Origin: JAKEFM01 sp035695825
Lineage (GTDB): Bacteria > Planctomycetota > UBA1135 > JAKEFM01
Assembly (NCBI GenBank): GCA_035695825.1
Contig: DASRRH010000036.1
Coordinates: 23,916 to 87,915, forward strand
Length of the DNA stretch: 64,000 nucleotides
Direction: 5' to 3'
Shown here: positions 40,589 to 50,461 of the stretch, piece after piece
Numbering within the stretch: the first letter of the stretch is position 1
Layout: every line of letters starts with the position of its first letter
Made by a program: the position numbers and the translations under genes
Notes under the pieces: model-generated
Databases searched by the model: none
Seen by the model: only the letters and a program-made list of their open reading frames with translations
Told to the model about the DNA's origin: nothing

Positions 40589-42442
40589 ATGGGCCCCGCG
40601 CGGATCCCTCCCTCCCACCGCGTCGGGCTCCTCCTCGCGCTCCTCGCCTCCGCGCTCTACTTCACGGGATCGGAGCTCACCCTCGCGGGGCGGATCGGCC
40701 TCCCCCTCGACGACGCCTGGATCCACGCCTCCCTCGCCCGGAACATCGCGGAGGGCCACCCCCTCTCGCCGAACCCGGGGGACCCGGCCGTCCCCTGCTC
40801 GACCGCTCCGCTCTGGACGTTTCTCGAGGCGACCCTGCTCAAGGCGACGGGCCTTCTCGGAGCGGGGAGCGATCCCGACGGGACGGCGGCGGTGGCGGTC
40901 GCGAAGGCCCTCGGCCTCGCCTGCGGGTATCTCGCCTGCCTCCTCCTCTGGCGCCTCGTCCGCGCGGTCACGGACTCCCTCCCCCTCGCCTTCTTCGGCG
41001 CCGCGCTCCTCGCGACGCAGCCCCGGTTCGTCTGGGGGGTCCTCTCCGGGCTCGAGGTCCCCCTCTACACGGCCCTCGTCCTCCTCGGCCTGAACCTCCA
41101 CCTTCGCACCCGCGACGAGGGAGGGTGGAGGCGCCACATCCCCCTCCCGGTGTTCGTGGCCGCCGCCTTCTCCCGCCCCGAGTGCCTCCTCTTCTTCCCG
41201 ATCCTCTGGCTCGACCGCTTCCTCTTCGGGGGACCCGAGGCGAGGGCCCCCTCGCGCGCCCTCCGCGACGGGCTCCTCTCCCTCGCCGCTCTCGCCGTCT
41301 TCCCGGCCTTCAACCTCCTCCTCTGGGGGAGGCCCTTCCCGACCACCTTCTACGTGAAGGCGGAGGCGGGGAGCGTGTTCGCCGTCCTCGGGAAGGACGG
41401 CGTCGGCACGACCCTGCAGTTCGTCGGAACGGCGGTCGCGCAGCAGGAGCTCCTCGCCGCCGCGTTCTTCCCCGCCCTCTTCCTCCCCCTCGTCCTCGCC
41501 GCGGGGCGGGGCGGGGTCCGGCTCCTCTCGGAGCGGCGCGCCTCCGTCCTCCCCTTCGCCTTCCTCGCGTTCGGGCTCCTCCACGGCCTCCTCGGCCCGA
41601 GCCCCCCGACGCTCCAGTCGGGCCGGCGCTTCTTCATGATGCCCCCCCTCTTCCTCGCGACGGCGCTCGCCGGCCTCGGCCCGCTGCGCGTCCCCCGGGC
41701 GGGGCGGTTCGCGGCGGCGGCGACCGCGCTGGTCGCCGCCGCCGTGGCGCTCAAGATCCTCCTCGGGTTCGACCTCTCCCTCCTCGGCGCGTTCGCCCGC
41801 TACTTCTACCTGGGGGAGTCGACGCTCGTCTCCCTCGTGCGCGAGCTCGAGCCCGTCGGGGTCCAGGGCCCGGCCCTCCGCTTCGCCGCGGGCCTCGCTT
41901 TCCTCCACGTCGCGGCCGCCGCCGCGGGGATCGCCGTCGCCCGGGAGCCGGGGAAGCGGACCCTCCTCGCCGTCCTAGCGCTCTGCCTCGTCCTCGCGCT
42001 CTGCCTCGCCCAGCAGGTCGCCGGGCTCGCCGACCACGCCCGGGCCTACGCGCGCAACGTCCGGGACACCGACGAGCTCAACGTGGCCTCCGGCGTCTGG
42101 ATCCGCGACCACCTCCCGACGGGCGCCCTCGTCGCCGTCCACGACTTCGGGGCGATCGCCTACTTCGGGCGCCGGCGCGTCCTCGACCTCGAGGGGATCG
42201 CGACCCCCGAGGCGATCGACGCGAGGGCGAAGGGGGCGAAGGGGCTCGTCGAGCTCCTGCGCCGGATGCGCCCGACCCACTACGTCGGCGCGCCCGGGGG
42301 CCTGCGCCCGGCGTACGCCGATGCGTTCAAGGAGCTGGCCGAGGCGGGGCAACTCGACCGCAAGCCCCTCCACGAGATCACGCTCTCCGAGAACGCGACG
42401 GTCGCGGGCGGGACGATCGTCGTCGCGCGCTTCAACTGGTAG
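40589..42442 (+). CDS. polytopic membrane glycosyltransferase-C-like protein
   Basis: 617 residues with about ten or more hydrophobic helices. The first external loop has LPLDDAWIHASLARNIAEGH, the acidic DD(A)W signature of GT-C enzymes that use lipid-linked sugars, and PLWTFLEA follows. A soluble C-terminal domain includes LDLEGIATPEAID. The start is uncertain: ATG at 40562 or 40589, neither with a strong ribosome-binding site. It converges with, and overlaps by 11 bases, the next gene on the other strand. The donor and target are unknown. Confidence 0.75.
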   Translation: MGPARIPPSHRVGLLLALLASALYFTGSELTLAGRIGLPLDDAWIHASLARNIAEGHPLSPNPGDPAVPCSTAPLWTFLEATLLKATGLLGAGSDPDGTAAVAVAKALGLACGYLACLLLWRLVRAVTDSLPLAFFGAALLATQPRFVWGVLSGLEVPLYTALVLLGLNLHLRTRDEGGWRRHIPLPVFVAAAFSRPECLLFFPILWLDRFLFGGPEARAPSRALRDGLLSLAALAVFPAFNLLLWGRPFPTTFYVKAEAGSVFAVLGKDGVGTTLQFVGTAVAQQELLAAAFFPALFLPLVLAAGRGGVRLLSERRASVLPFAFLAFGLLHGLLGPSPPTLQSGRRFFMMPPLFLATALAGLGPLRVPRAGRFAAAATALVAAAVALKILLGFDLSLLGAFARYFYLGESTLVSLVRELEPVGVQGPALRFAAGLAFLHVAAAAAGIAVAREPGKRTLLAVLALCLVLALCLAQQVAGLADHARAYARNVRDTDELNVASGVWIRDHLPTGALVAVHDFGAIAYFGRRRVLDLEGIATPEAIDARAKGAKGLVELLRRMRPTHYVGAPGGLRPAYADAFKELAEAGQLDRKPLHEITLSENATVAGGTIVVARFNW

Positions 42443-44630
42443 GGCGGACGGTGAAGCGGCCGAGGGGGCTCCGCGCGGTCGCCGCGTGGACGGCGCCGCG
42501 GCGTCCGAGCGCCTCGATGAAGTAGTGGACGGACGTGTCGTGTGAGAAGCGCGGGAGGAGCCCGAGCACCTCCCGGGCGTAGCCGTCGAGCTGCAGGCGG
42601 CCGTCCCTCGCCTCCTCGGCGTCGAAGAAGAAGGAGCCCGTCTCCCCCGGGGAGATCCAGGCGAGGCGGTAGGGACCCGGCTCCGGCGGGACGAAGGGAA
42701 CCGCCCAGCCCGCCGCCGCGACGTCCTCGCCCTGGAGGACGGGGATCTCGAGGCGATCGAGGCGCCCGAGGAGCCTCGCTTCCCGGACCTCGATCCCGAC
42801 GCCTTCGAACTCGAGCTCGAGCTTCGCGATCCCCCCTTCCGTGAGCCCGCGCAGGTACCAGCCGACGTGGTTCCCGACCGCGAGCCAGAACCGCCGGGCC
42901 CCGTCGCGCAGGCCGACCTCCGCGAGCGCCGCGCGGTCGAAACGGTCGGTCGCGCCCCTCGCCCCGAACCAGCGGGCCGAGGCGCTTACCGCTCCCTCCG
43001 CCCGGACCAGGACCTCGAGCGCCGCGCTCTTGCGGGGGTCGAGGCCGCCGAGCGTCCACTCGAGCCTTCCCCTCCCCCCTTGGAAGCGGATCCCCTCCGC
43101 GGGGACTTCGAACTCGCGGTCCTCTCCGGAGAGGGGGGGATACGCGGCGAGGTCGCGGCGCGCGGGGTCCCAACCGACGACGAGTGGGGTGGCCTCGCCG
43201 ACCGCGGCGAGGGGGGCGGCGTCGAGGCGGTCGCGGTCGAGCACGCACTGGATCAGGTTGAGGACCGGGAGGTCGCGGTCGAGGTAGGGGCGCTGCAGGG
43301 CGCACTCGACCGTGTTCGTGTCGAGGACCGCGATCCCCTCCCTGTCCGTCGGGAAGTTGAACAGCGCGATCGGACGCCCGCGGGCAACCTCCTCCGCGAA
43401 CCGGCGGACCGCGCGGACGAAGTCGCGGGCGTCGTGCTCCGCTGCCTCCCAGCGGACCTGCTCCTCGACAAGGAGCCGGAGGGGGGAGGCGACGAGCGCC
43501 GCCTCCCCGACGAGGAGCGCGAAGCCCCTCCGGAATCCGCCGCGGCGGTCCGGCGCAGGAAGGAGCCAGGCGAGGAGGAGAGAGACAGGTACCGAGGCGA
43601 GGTAGAGGGTCCTCGCGCCGCTCAGGTTGGGGTGCACGGCGACGGGGAAGGTCGGGGCGAGGCAAGCGGCGAGGGCGAGGGCGCAGGCGAGCACGATCCT
43701 CCAAGAAGGGCGGCGGAGGAGAAGGAAGAGCGCCGCGACGGGGACGAGGAGCTCCGCCGCGGCGAAGATCCGGAGCGGAGGGGGGAGCCCCGGTCGGAAG
43801 GGGAAGAAGAGCGCCCGGAGTTTTCCGGGGAGGGTCGCGACGAAGCCCGCGGCCGCGGCGCCTGCGCCGGGGGAGGACCCGAGGACGAGCCCGCGGGCAA
43901 GGAGGTAGAGGACGAGGAGGGAAAAATGGGGCGCGACGAGGCGCAGGGCGGCGCGTCCGCGCGCCCGGAGCCCCTCCTCTCCCTCCGCGACGAGGAGCGC
44001 GCAGAGGAGGACGAAAGGGAGGGACGCGCTCTCCTCCTTGGCGAAGAGGGCGGCCGCGAAGAGCGCCGCGGAGCCCGCGCGAAGCGAGCCGGAGCGGCGC
44101 CGCCACGCGCCGATCCCGAGGGCGAGGGAGGAGAGCGCGAGGCACCCCGCGGTCGAGGAGACCCGGCCCGCGATCCAGGTGACCGCCTCCGCGCGCGCGG
44201 GGTGGAGGGCGAAGAGGGCCGCGGCGACGAGCGCGACGATCCACCCCCGCGAGGGGAGGAGGAGGCGGATCGAGACGAGGAGGAGGAGCGAGGCGAGGGC
44301 GTGCGCGAGGACGTTCCCGAGGTGGTAGCCGAACGCGACCGGCCCGAAGAAGGTCCAGTCGAACGCGTAGTGGAGGGAGACGAGCGGCCGCCAGGCCTGG
44401 TGTCCGTGCAGCCCGAGCCAGGGGGACGTGAAGTCGGAGAGGAGCCGCTCGAGGTCGAGGCGGCCGTCGCGAAGGAGGAGGTTCACCTCGAAGGCGTCCG
44501 AGAGGAACCACCCTCCGAGGCTTCGCCCGTGGGCGAGGAAGACGAGCGCGAGGAGCCCGGCGAAGGCGAGCGCCGCCTCCCGTCCCTGCGAGGCCGCCGG
44601 CTGCCGGGGTCGCGCGCTCTCCGCGGCCAC
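42432..44630 (-). CDS. polytopic membrane glycosyltransferase-C protein (TMTC/PMT-like)
   Basis: 732 residues. The N-terminal half is polytopic, with a first-loop motif WFLSDAFEVNLLLRDG and LHPARAEAVTWIAGRVS, which resembles the conserved loops of O-mannosyl-transferase-related proteins. About residues 420-732 form a soluble domain with beta-strand-rich features. Similar proteins glycosylate exported polypeptides or cell-surface polymers. It faces the preceding gene tail to tail and diverges from the following pair. No TPR repeats are visible, unlike eukaryotic TMTC proteins. Confidence 0.72.
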   Translation of the reverse strand: MAAESARPRQPAASQGREAALAFAGLLALVFLAHGRSLGGWFLSDAFEVNLLLRDGRLDLERLLSDFTSPWLGLHGHQAWRPLVSLHYAFDWTFFGPVAFGYHLGNVLAHALASLLLLVSIRLLLPSRGWIVALVAAALFALHPARAEAVTWIAGRVSSTAGCLALSSLALGIGAWRRRSGSLRAGSAALFAAALFAKEESASLPFVLLCALLVAEGEEGLRARGRAALRLVAPHFSLLVLYLLARGLVLGSSPGAGAAAAGFVATLPGKLRALFFPFRPGLPPPLRIFAAAELLVPVAALFLLLRRPSWRIVLACALALAACLAPTFPVAVHPNLSGARTLYLASVPVSLLLAWLLPAPDRRGGFRRGFALLVGEAALVASPLRLLVEEQVRWEAAEHDARDFVRAVRRFAEEVARGRPIALFNFPTDREGIAVLDTNTVECALQRPYLDRDLPVLNLIQCVLDRDRLDAAPLAAVGEATPLVVGWDPARRDLAAYPPLSGEDREFEVPAEGIRFQGGRGRLEWTLGGLDPRKSAALEVLVRAEGAVSASARWFGARGATDRFDRAALAEVGLRDGARRFWLAVGNHVGWYLRGLTEGGIAKLELEFEGVGIEVREARLLGRLDRLEIPVLQGEDVAAAGWAVPFVPPEPGPYRLAWISPGETGSFFFDAEEARDGRLQLDGYAREVLGLLPRFSHDTSVHYFIEALGRRGAVHAATARSPLGRFTVRPTS

Positions 44631-44689
44631 GGGCTCACTATATCCGGCCCTCCCCCGCCGCTATCCTCCCGCGCCCGGCGCCCGGCCGG

Positions 44690-47182
44690 ATGCGGAAATC
44701 CCGCGACCTCCCCGCGCTCCTGCTCTACGCCGCCGCGGCGGTCGCCCTCTACGGCGACTCCTTCGGAGGGGGGCGCTCCTTCTTTCCCCTCCACTCCGAC
44801 GAGCTTCCCCCCTGGAGCTCGCACGCGTCGCCGGAGCGGCTCGCCTCGCTTCGGGCGACCTCCGTCTACGGCCTCACGGACAAGCCCTGGGCCTTCCACC
44901 CCCTCTTCGTCGAGGCGGGCCGGGCGCTGCGCGCGGGGGAGCTGCCCCTCTGGAACCCCCGGCTCTTCTGCGGATTCCCCCAGCACGCGGTCCAGCTGAC
45001 CGGGCTCTTCTACCCCTTCCATCTCCCCTTCCTCCTCGGCGACCCGTTCCGCTGGTACGGAATCCTCGCCGCGTTCCACGCGTTCGCCGCCGCCTCCCTC
45101 ACCTACGCGTTCCTGCGCCGCCTCGCCGTCGGCCGCGCGGGATCGGCGCTCGGAGGGTTCGCCTTCGGCTTCGGCGGGTGGCACCTGCTCCGCGCCCACT
45201 ACCCGATGGTCGCGGCCGCAGGGACATGGCTCCCCCTCGCCCTCCTCTCGATCGAGTCGCTCGCCCGAGGGAGGGGAGGGCGCTGGATCGCCGCGGGGGC
45301 GGCCGCCTTCGCGCTCTCCTTCTCCGCCGGTTTCCCGCAGGTCGCGGTCCTCTCCGCGGAGCTCTCGATCGCCTACGCCGTCTGGCGCTTCCTCGGTCTG
45401 CGGCGCGAGGCGAGGGAACGCGGAGCGCCCTTCGCGCTCTCGTGCGTCGCGACGCTCCTCCTCGGGGCGCTCCTCTCGGCGCCGCAGGTCCTCCCGGGGA
45501 TCGAGTTCGCCTCCCGCGCGGAGCGCGGCGACGTCTCCGTCGAGGCGCTCCGCGTCCGGGCGCTCCACCCCGCGCACTTCCTCTCCCTCCTCGTCCCCGA
45601 CCTCTTCGGCGACCCGGTCCGCGACAAGGCCCCCGTCCCCCCGGCGACGACTCCTCCCCTCCTCGCGGCGCTCCTCGTCCCGCCGACGGACAACGCCTTC
45701 AACGTCTTCGAGAACGGCGCCTACCTCGGCGTGTTCCCCCTCCTCGCCGCGTTCCTCGGTCTCCGGCGGCGCGGTCCCCCGACCTTCTTCGCCGGGGCGG
45801 CCCTGGTCTTCGCCGCCTTCTCGGTCGCGAGCCCGCTCCTCTCCGTCGGCCACGCGATCCTCCCCGGCTTCCGCCTCGGCGCCCCCTCCCGGAACCTCTT
45901 CGCCGTCGCCTTCTGCGCGGCGGTCCTCTCGGGGCTCGGCCTCGACGCCGTCCTCCGCGACCGGCTTCCCCGCCGGCGTACGCTCGCCGCGGTCCTCCTC
46001 CTCGTCGCTTCGGGTTGGGCCGCCGGCATCCTCTCCCTCGGCGACGCCCCGTTCGCGGGGCGGAGGTTGTTCACGAGCCGCCCCGCCCTCGCGCGGGTCA
46101 AGACCCTGACTGGCGTCGAGGTCACGCGCGAGGAGGTCCTCGCCCGCTATCCCGACGACGTGCTCGGCGCGAACCTGAACCGCACGCGCAACCAGGCGAC
46201 CCGCCTCTTCCTCTTCCTCGGGGGCGCGCTCGGGGTCCTCTTCTTCGCCAGGAGGTCGCGACCCTACTGGGCGGTCGGGCTCGCGGCCGCGGACCTCCTC
46301 TCCTTCGGGGGGCCGCTCGCGAACTCCGTCCCGCGCGAGGGGCTCTTCGATCCTCCCGCGCTCGTGCGGCCCCTCCTCGAGCGGCGCGAGGAAGGGAGGC
46401 TGTTCCGGGTCGGCGGCCGGTTCTTCCTCGCTCCGAATCTCCTCGGGTTCTGGGGGGTCGACGAGGCAGGGGGGTACTCCCCCTCCCTCGGCCCCTACGA
46501 GAGATTCCTCGGCCTCGTCGACCCCTCCGCGCCCCTGAAGGGGGTCGGGGCTTCCACGTTCGCCGGGCCGGACCTGCCGCGGAGCCCGCTCTTCCCGCTC
46601 CTCGGGATCCGGTGGCTCCTCGCGCCGATCGACGTCGCGAGCCGCTGGCCGGCGGACCGGGCCGAGATCCTCGAACGCGACGGGGGCTTCGCCCTCGCGC
46701 GGCTGCGCGAAGAGCCGCTCCGTGCCTTCGTCGCGCGGCGGGCGAAGCGCGTTCGCGACGAGGCCTCCGCGATCCGCCGGCTCAGAGAGGCGGACTTCGA
46801 CCCCCGGAGCGAGGTCGTCCTCCTCGACCCCGACCTCCCCGAAGGAGAGGAAAAGATGGGCGAGGGTTCTCCCGTTCCGGCGCGCATCGTCGAACGATCC
46901 TTCAACCGCATCGTCGTCGAGGCCCCGGAGGAGGGGTGGCTCGTCCTGACCGACGCGTGGTACCCGGGGTGGAAGGCGCGGACCGGGAGAGGCGAGAAAC
47001 GGGAGATCCTTCGTGCCGACCTCTTCTTCCGCGCCGTCGACGCGAGGAAGAAGGGGGAGCGGATCGAGTTCTCCTACGAGCCCGGTTCGTTCCGCTGGGG
47101 GGTCGGCCTCGGCGTCCTCGGGATCCTCGCCCTCGGCGCGACCCTGCTTCGGCCGCGGCTCTTCGGGAGCGATTCCGCGTGA
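44690..47182 (+). CDS. YfhO-type polytopic membrane protein
   Basis: 830 residues with about ten transmembrane helices. The start region contains FPLHSDELPPWSSHA, then LPLWNPRLFCGFPQHAVQLTGLFYPFH and LGGFAFGFGGWHLLRAHYPM, which match the conserved loops of the bacterial YfhO family (integral membrane proteins related to GT-C glycosyltransferases). The C-terminal part is soluble, ending in a beta-rich segment with WYPGWKARTGRGEKREILRA. Start ATG. The next gene overlaps by 4 bases and is a paralogue. Confidence 0.8.
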   Translation: MRKSRDLPALLLYAAAAVALYGDSFGGGRSFFPLHSDELPPWSSHASPERLASLRATSVYGLTDKPWAFHPLFVEAGRALRAGELPLWNPRLFCGFPQHAVQLTGLFYPFHLPFLLGDPFRWYGILAAFHAFAAASLTYAFLRRLAVGRAGSALGGFAFGFGGWHLLRAHYPMVAAAGTWLPLALLSIESLARGRGGRWIAAGAAAFALSFSAGFPQVAVLSAELSIAYAVWRFLGLRREARERGAPFALSCVATLLLGALLSAPQVLPGIEFASRAERGDVSVEALRVRALHPAHFLSLLVPDLFGDPVRDKAPVPPATTPPLLAALLVPPTDNAFNVFENGAYLGVFPLLAAFLGLRRRGPPTFFAGAALVFAAFSVASPLLSVGHAILPGFRLGAPSRNLFAVAFCAAVLSGLGLDAVLRDRLPRRRTLAAVLLLVASGWAAGILSLGDAPFAGRRLFTSRPALARVKTLTGVEVTREEVLARYPDDVLGANLNRTRNQATRLFLFLGGALGVLFFARRSRPYWAVGLAAADLLSFGGPLANSVPREGLFDPPALVRPLLERREEGRLFRVGGRFFLAPNLLGFWGVDEAGGYSPSLGPYERFLGLVDPSAPLKGVGASTFAGPDLPRSPLFPLLGIRWLLAPIDVASRWPADRAEILERDGGFALARLREEPLRAFVARRAKRVRDEASAIRRLREADFDPRSEVVLLDPDLPEGEEKMGEGSPVPARIVERSFNRIVVEAPEEGWLVLTDAWYPGWKARTGRGEKREILRADLFFRAVDARKKGERIEFSYEPGSFRWGVGLGVLGILALGATLLRPRLFGSDSA

Positions 47183-49680
47183 GCGCGCGCGCCCCCGACC
47201 GCCTCGCCCTCCTCGCGCTCTTCCTCTTCCCGCTCCTCCTGCTCGGCCGGGCGTGCGCGCCGGGCCAGGTCTTCCTCCCGCGTCACCCGGTCCGCTTCGC
47301 GCCCCTCGACCGGCACGCCGACCCCGCGTTCCTCGCCGACGTCTCGAAGGCGGAGAACCCGGTCATGATCGACAAGGTCCTGCCGATCCTGACCGACGCG
47401 CGCGCCTTCGCGCGGGGCGTGCGGGATGGGAGGTTCCCCCTCTGGGACCCCTACGATGCGGGAGGCGCCCCCCTCCTCGCGCAGACGATCGCAGGCTCGC
47501 TCTATCCGCCGAACTTCCTCCTCCACTTCCTCCTCGGCCCCGAGCGGGCCTTCGCCCCGCTCGCGATCCTGACGCTCTTCCTCGCGGGGGCGTTCGCCTT
47601 CTCCTTCTTCCGCGCGCGCGCGCTCCCGACGGGACCGGCCCTGCTCGGCGCGATCGCGTTCGCCTTCTCGGGCCACTGCCTCGCGAACCTCCACTACTCC
47701 TGCAAGGTCGACGCGCTCGTCTGGCTGCCGGCCGCCCTCCTCGCCGTCGAGCGCCTCGCGTGCCGGCCGGGCCCGCTGCCGGCCGCGGGGCTCGCCGCCT
47801 CGCTCGGGATGTCGGGGCTCGCCGGGTTCCCGCAGGTGAGCGCCTACGTCTTCGGCGCGACCGGCCTCTACGCCCTCGCGCGGCTCGCGCGGGGCCCGAC
47901 CGGCGCCCGCGCGCGTTCCTTCCTCCTCGCCGGGTCGGCCGGCCTCGCCGGCCTGGCGCTCGCCGGGGTCCAGCTCCTTCCCGCGGCCGAAGCGTCGCGG
48001 GAGTCCCTGCGATCCGTCCAGACGCGCGAGGAGTTCCGGGCCGCCGCGCTCGAACCGCCGCTCCTCTCCCATGCCCTTCTCCCCCATGCGTTCGGCTCCG
48101 CAACGGAGGCGCCGGCGGGACCGCTCGAGCCGCTCGCCTGGCTCCTCCTCGACCGCCCGGTCGACTTCAACTTCACGGAGACCGCGCTCTACCTCGGGAT
48201 CCCGGCCTTCCTCCTGCTCGCCGCAGGCTGGTTCCGCAGGGAAACCCTCTTCCCTTCGATCGGCCTCCTCGTCTCCTGCCTCTTCGCCCTCGGCTCCCCC
48301 CTCCTCGCCCCGCTCCACCTCGTCCCGGTCGTCCGGATCGGGGCGCCCGCCCGGATCTTCTCCGTCGGCGCCTTCTTCGCCGGCTGGCTGGTCGCGATCG
48401 GAGCCGGGCGGACCCTTCGTCCCGACGCCTCGCGGCTGCGCCGGATCCTCGCGACGTCCGCCCTCGCCCTCGCCCTCCTCGCCGGGACGGCCGCGTTCCG
48501 GCTCCACCCTGACCGGATCGAGGTGGGAGGCGTCCCGGCGCTCGTCGAGCGGTGGAGGGGGAAGCCCGAGGCGAGGAATCTCGAGCCGCTCGACGAGGCG
48601 AAGGTTCGGGCGCTCTTCCCCTCCGGGGCGTTCCTCCAGGCGGGGGAGCGACTCCGATCCGACCTCGCGCGGCTCGCGCTGTTCGCCGCGCTCGCGGGCT
48701 CGGCCCTGCTCCTCCGAAGGGGAAGGAGCGCGGCCCTCGGCGCGGCCCTCCTCGCCGACCTCGGGAGCTTCGGCTGGCCGGCCCTCGCCCCGCGCCGAGG
48801 GGGCGCCCTATTCCCGGAGTGTCCTCCCGTCGCGGGGACGCGGGCCGCGGCGCAGGACCTGCGGGTCGCGCGGTTCGACCCGACGCCGGGCCCGGAGCCG
48901 GGCGACGCCTACAACCTGCTCCGCTCGAACCTCCTCGAGGAGTACGGGATCCGCGACCTCTCGGGTCACATGGCCTTCGCACCCCGGCGGGTCGTCGAGG
49001 CCTTCGCGGCGCTCGACCCGAGGACGCGCTTCCGCGGCGTGTGGACGGCGCGGCTGACCGACCCGGCGCAGTTCGATCATCCGCTCCTCGACGCGGCGGG
49101 GGTCGGCGCCGTCCTCTCGACGCGACCGCTCGAGCACGGGGCGCTCGAGCCCGTCTTCTCCGAACCCGGCTTCCACGCCTACCGGCGCGAGGCCGCGCTG
49201 CCGCGCGCCTGGATCGTCCCGGCAGCCCGCCTCGTTCGCGACGAGGGGCGCCCGGGGCCGGGGAACGAGGCGATCGCCGCGCTCGCCTCGCGGGGGTTCC
49301 GTCCCCGCGAGGAGGTTCTCCTCCCCGACACCGCGACGCGCGCCTCGGGAACGGGGGGCGGGGCGGTCGCCATTCGCGACGTGACGCCGGAGGAGGTCGA
49401 GGTCTCCGTCCGCGGCAGCGGGGGCGGCTACCTCGTGACGAGCGAGGTCTTCTATCCAGGCTGGACCGCGACGCTCGGCGGGACGCCCGTGCCGATCGAG
49501 CGCGCGAACTACGCCTGGCGCGCGGTGGCGCTCCCCGCCGGCGACCACACGATCGTCTTCCGGTACCGCCCGCTCTCCTTCTCCCTCGGGGTCGCCTCGA
49601 GCGCAGCCGGCGCCCTCTTCCTCCTCGCGTGCGCGGCGTTCGGGGCGAAGGCTCGACCGCGCCGCTCCCGGGTCGCATAG
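47179..49680 (+). CDS. second YfhO-type polytopic membrane protein
   Basis: 833 residues and similar in plan to the preceding gene: N-terminal helices, FPLWDPYDAGGAPLLAQTI (YfhO loop), LANLHYSCKVDALVWLPAAL, and a soluble C-terminus with EVFYPGWTATLGGTPVPIERANY. The GTG start lies within the stop of the upstream paralogue (GTGA), so the two are translated together. A local tandem duplication is the likely origin. The function may be lipid-linked sugar transfer to cell-wall polymers, but it is unproven. Confidence 0.8.
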   Translation: MSARAPDRLALLALFLFPLLLLGRACAPGQVFLPRHPVRFAPLDRHADPAFLADVSKAENPVMIDKVLPILTDARAFARGVRDGRFPLWDPYDAGGAPLLAQTIAGSLYPPNFLLHFLLGPERAFAPLAILTLFLAGAFAFSFFRARALPTGPALLGAIAFAFSGHCLANLHYSCKVDALVWLPAALLAVERLACRPGPLPAAGLAASLGMSGLAGFPQVSAYVFGATGLYALARLARGPTGARARSFLLAGSAGLAGLALAGVQLLPAAEASRESLRSVQTREEFRAAALEPPLLSHALLPHAFGSATEAPAGPLEPLAWLLLDRPVDFNFTETALYLGIPAFLLLAAGWFRRETLFPSIGLLVSCLFALGSPLLAPLHLVPVVRIGAPARIFSVGAFFAGWLVAIGAGRTLRPDASRLRRILATSALALALLAGTAAFRLHPDRIEVGGVPALVERWRGKPEARNLEPLDEAKVRALFPSGAFLQAGERLRSDLARLALFAALAGSALLLRRGRSAALGAALLADLGSFGWPALAPRRGGALFPECPPVAGTRAAAQDLRVARFDPTPGPEPGDAYNLLRSNLLEEYGIRDLSGHMAFAPRRVVEAFAALDPRTRFRGVWTARLTDPAQFDHPLLDAAGVGAVLSTRPLEHGALEPVFSEPGFHAYRREAALPRAWIVPAARLVRDEGRPGPGNEAIAALASRGFRPREEVLLPDTATRASGTGGGAVAIRDVTPEEVEVSVRGSGGGYLVTSEVFYPGWTATLGGTPVPIERANYAWRAVALPAGDHTIVFRYRPLSFSLGVASSAAGALFLLACAAFGAKARPRRSRVA

Positions 49681-49690
49681 TGGACCGCGC

Positions 49691-50458
49691 TTGGACCTCC
49701 ACTTTCTCGGGAGCGGCTCGAAGGGGAACGCGCTCCTGGTCTCCTGCGGGCGCACGCGCGTCCTCCTCGAGGCGGGCCTCCCCGCCGAGACGCTGCGCGA
49801 GCGGATGCTCGCCGTCGGGGCCCTCCCCTCCTCCCTCGACGCGATCGTCGTCACGCACGGGCACCACGACCACGTCGCCGCGGCCGCGATCTTCAGCCGC
49901 GACCACGGCCTCCCCGTCCACGCGGCGCGGGCGACCTTCCGCGACCCGGCGAAGCGGCCGGAGCGCCTCTCGATCTTCGAGCCGGGTCGTCCCTTCGAGG
50001 TCGGGGAGCTCCGGTTCCGCCCGTTCCGGGTTCCCCACGACGCCGTCCCCACGGTCGGCTTCGTCGTCGAGGGGAGCGACGGCCGCCGCCTCGGCTACAC
50101 GACCGACTGCGGGCACCCGCGCCCGGACGTCGCCGAGGCGCTCGGAGGGGTGGCGGCCCTCGTCCTCGAGTTCAACCACGACCTCGCGATGCTCCGCGAG
50201 GGCCCCTATCCGTGGCCCTTGAAGGACCGGATCGCCGGCCCCGACGGCCACCTCTCGAACGACCAAGCGGCGGAGATCCTCGAGCGGGTCGCTCACGCGG
50301 GCCTGACCCGCGTCTTCCTCGCCCACCTCTCCGAGAAGAACAACCGGCCCGAGCTCGCGCTCGGGGCGGCGCGCGCCGCCCTCGAGCGGGCGGGCCTTCC
50401 GGGAGTCCCGGTCGAGGCCCTCGCCCAGCACGCGACCCTCGGGCCGGTCGCGTTCTGA
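49691..50458 (+). CDS. YycJ/WalJ-type metallo-beta-lactamase fold hydrolase
   Basis: 255 residues. The metal-binding motif is VVTHGHHDHVAAAAI (HxHxDH) and later ligands are in YTTDCGHPRPD and LEFNHD. YycJ-like proteins are exonuclease-related MBL proteins that include a nuclease-like motif; some act in DNA mismatch repair. The start TTG lies 11 bases after the YfhO gene, and the gene ends 3 bases before the convergent selenoprotein-candidate gene. The MBL identity is clear; the precise YycJ assignment is from pattern. Confidence 0.85.
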   Translation: MDLHFLGSGSKGNALLVSCGRTRVLLEAGLPAETLRERMLAVGALPSSLDAIVVTHGHHDHVAAAAIFSRDHGLPVHAARATFRDPAKRPERLSIFEPGRPFEVGELRFRPFRVPHDAVPTVGFVVEGSDGRRLGYTTDCGHPRPDVAEALGGVAALVLEFNHDLAMLREGPYPWPLKDRIAGPDGHLSNDQAAEILERVAHAGLTRVFLAHLSEKNNRPELALGAARAALERAGLPGVPVEALAQHATLGPVAF

Positions 50459-50461
50459 GTC

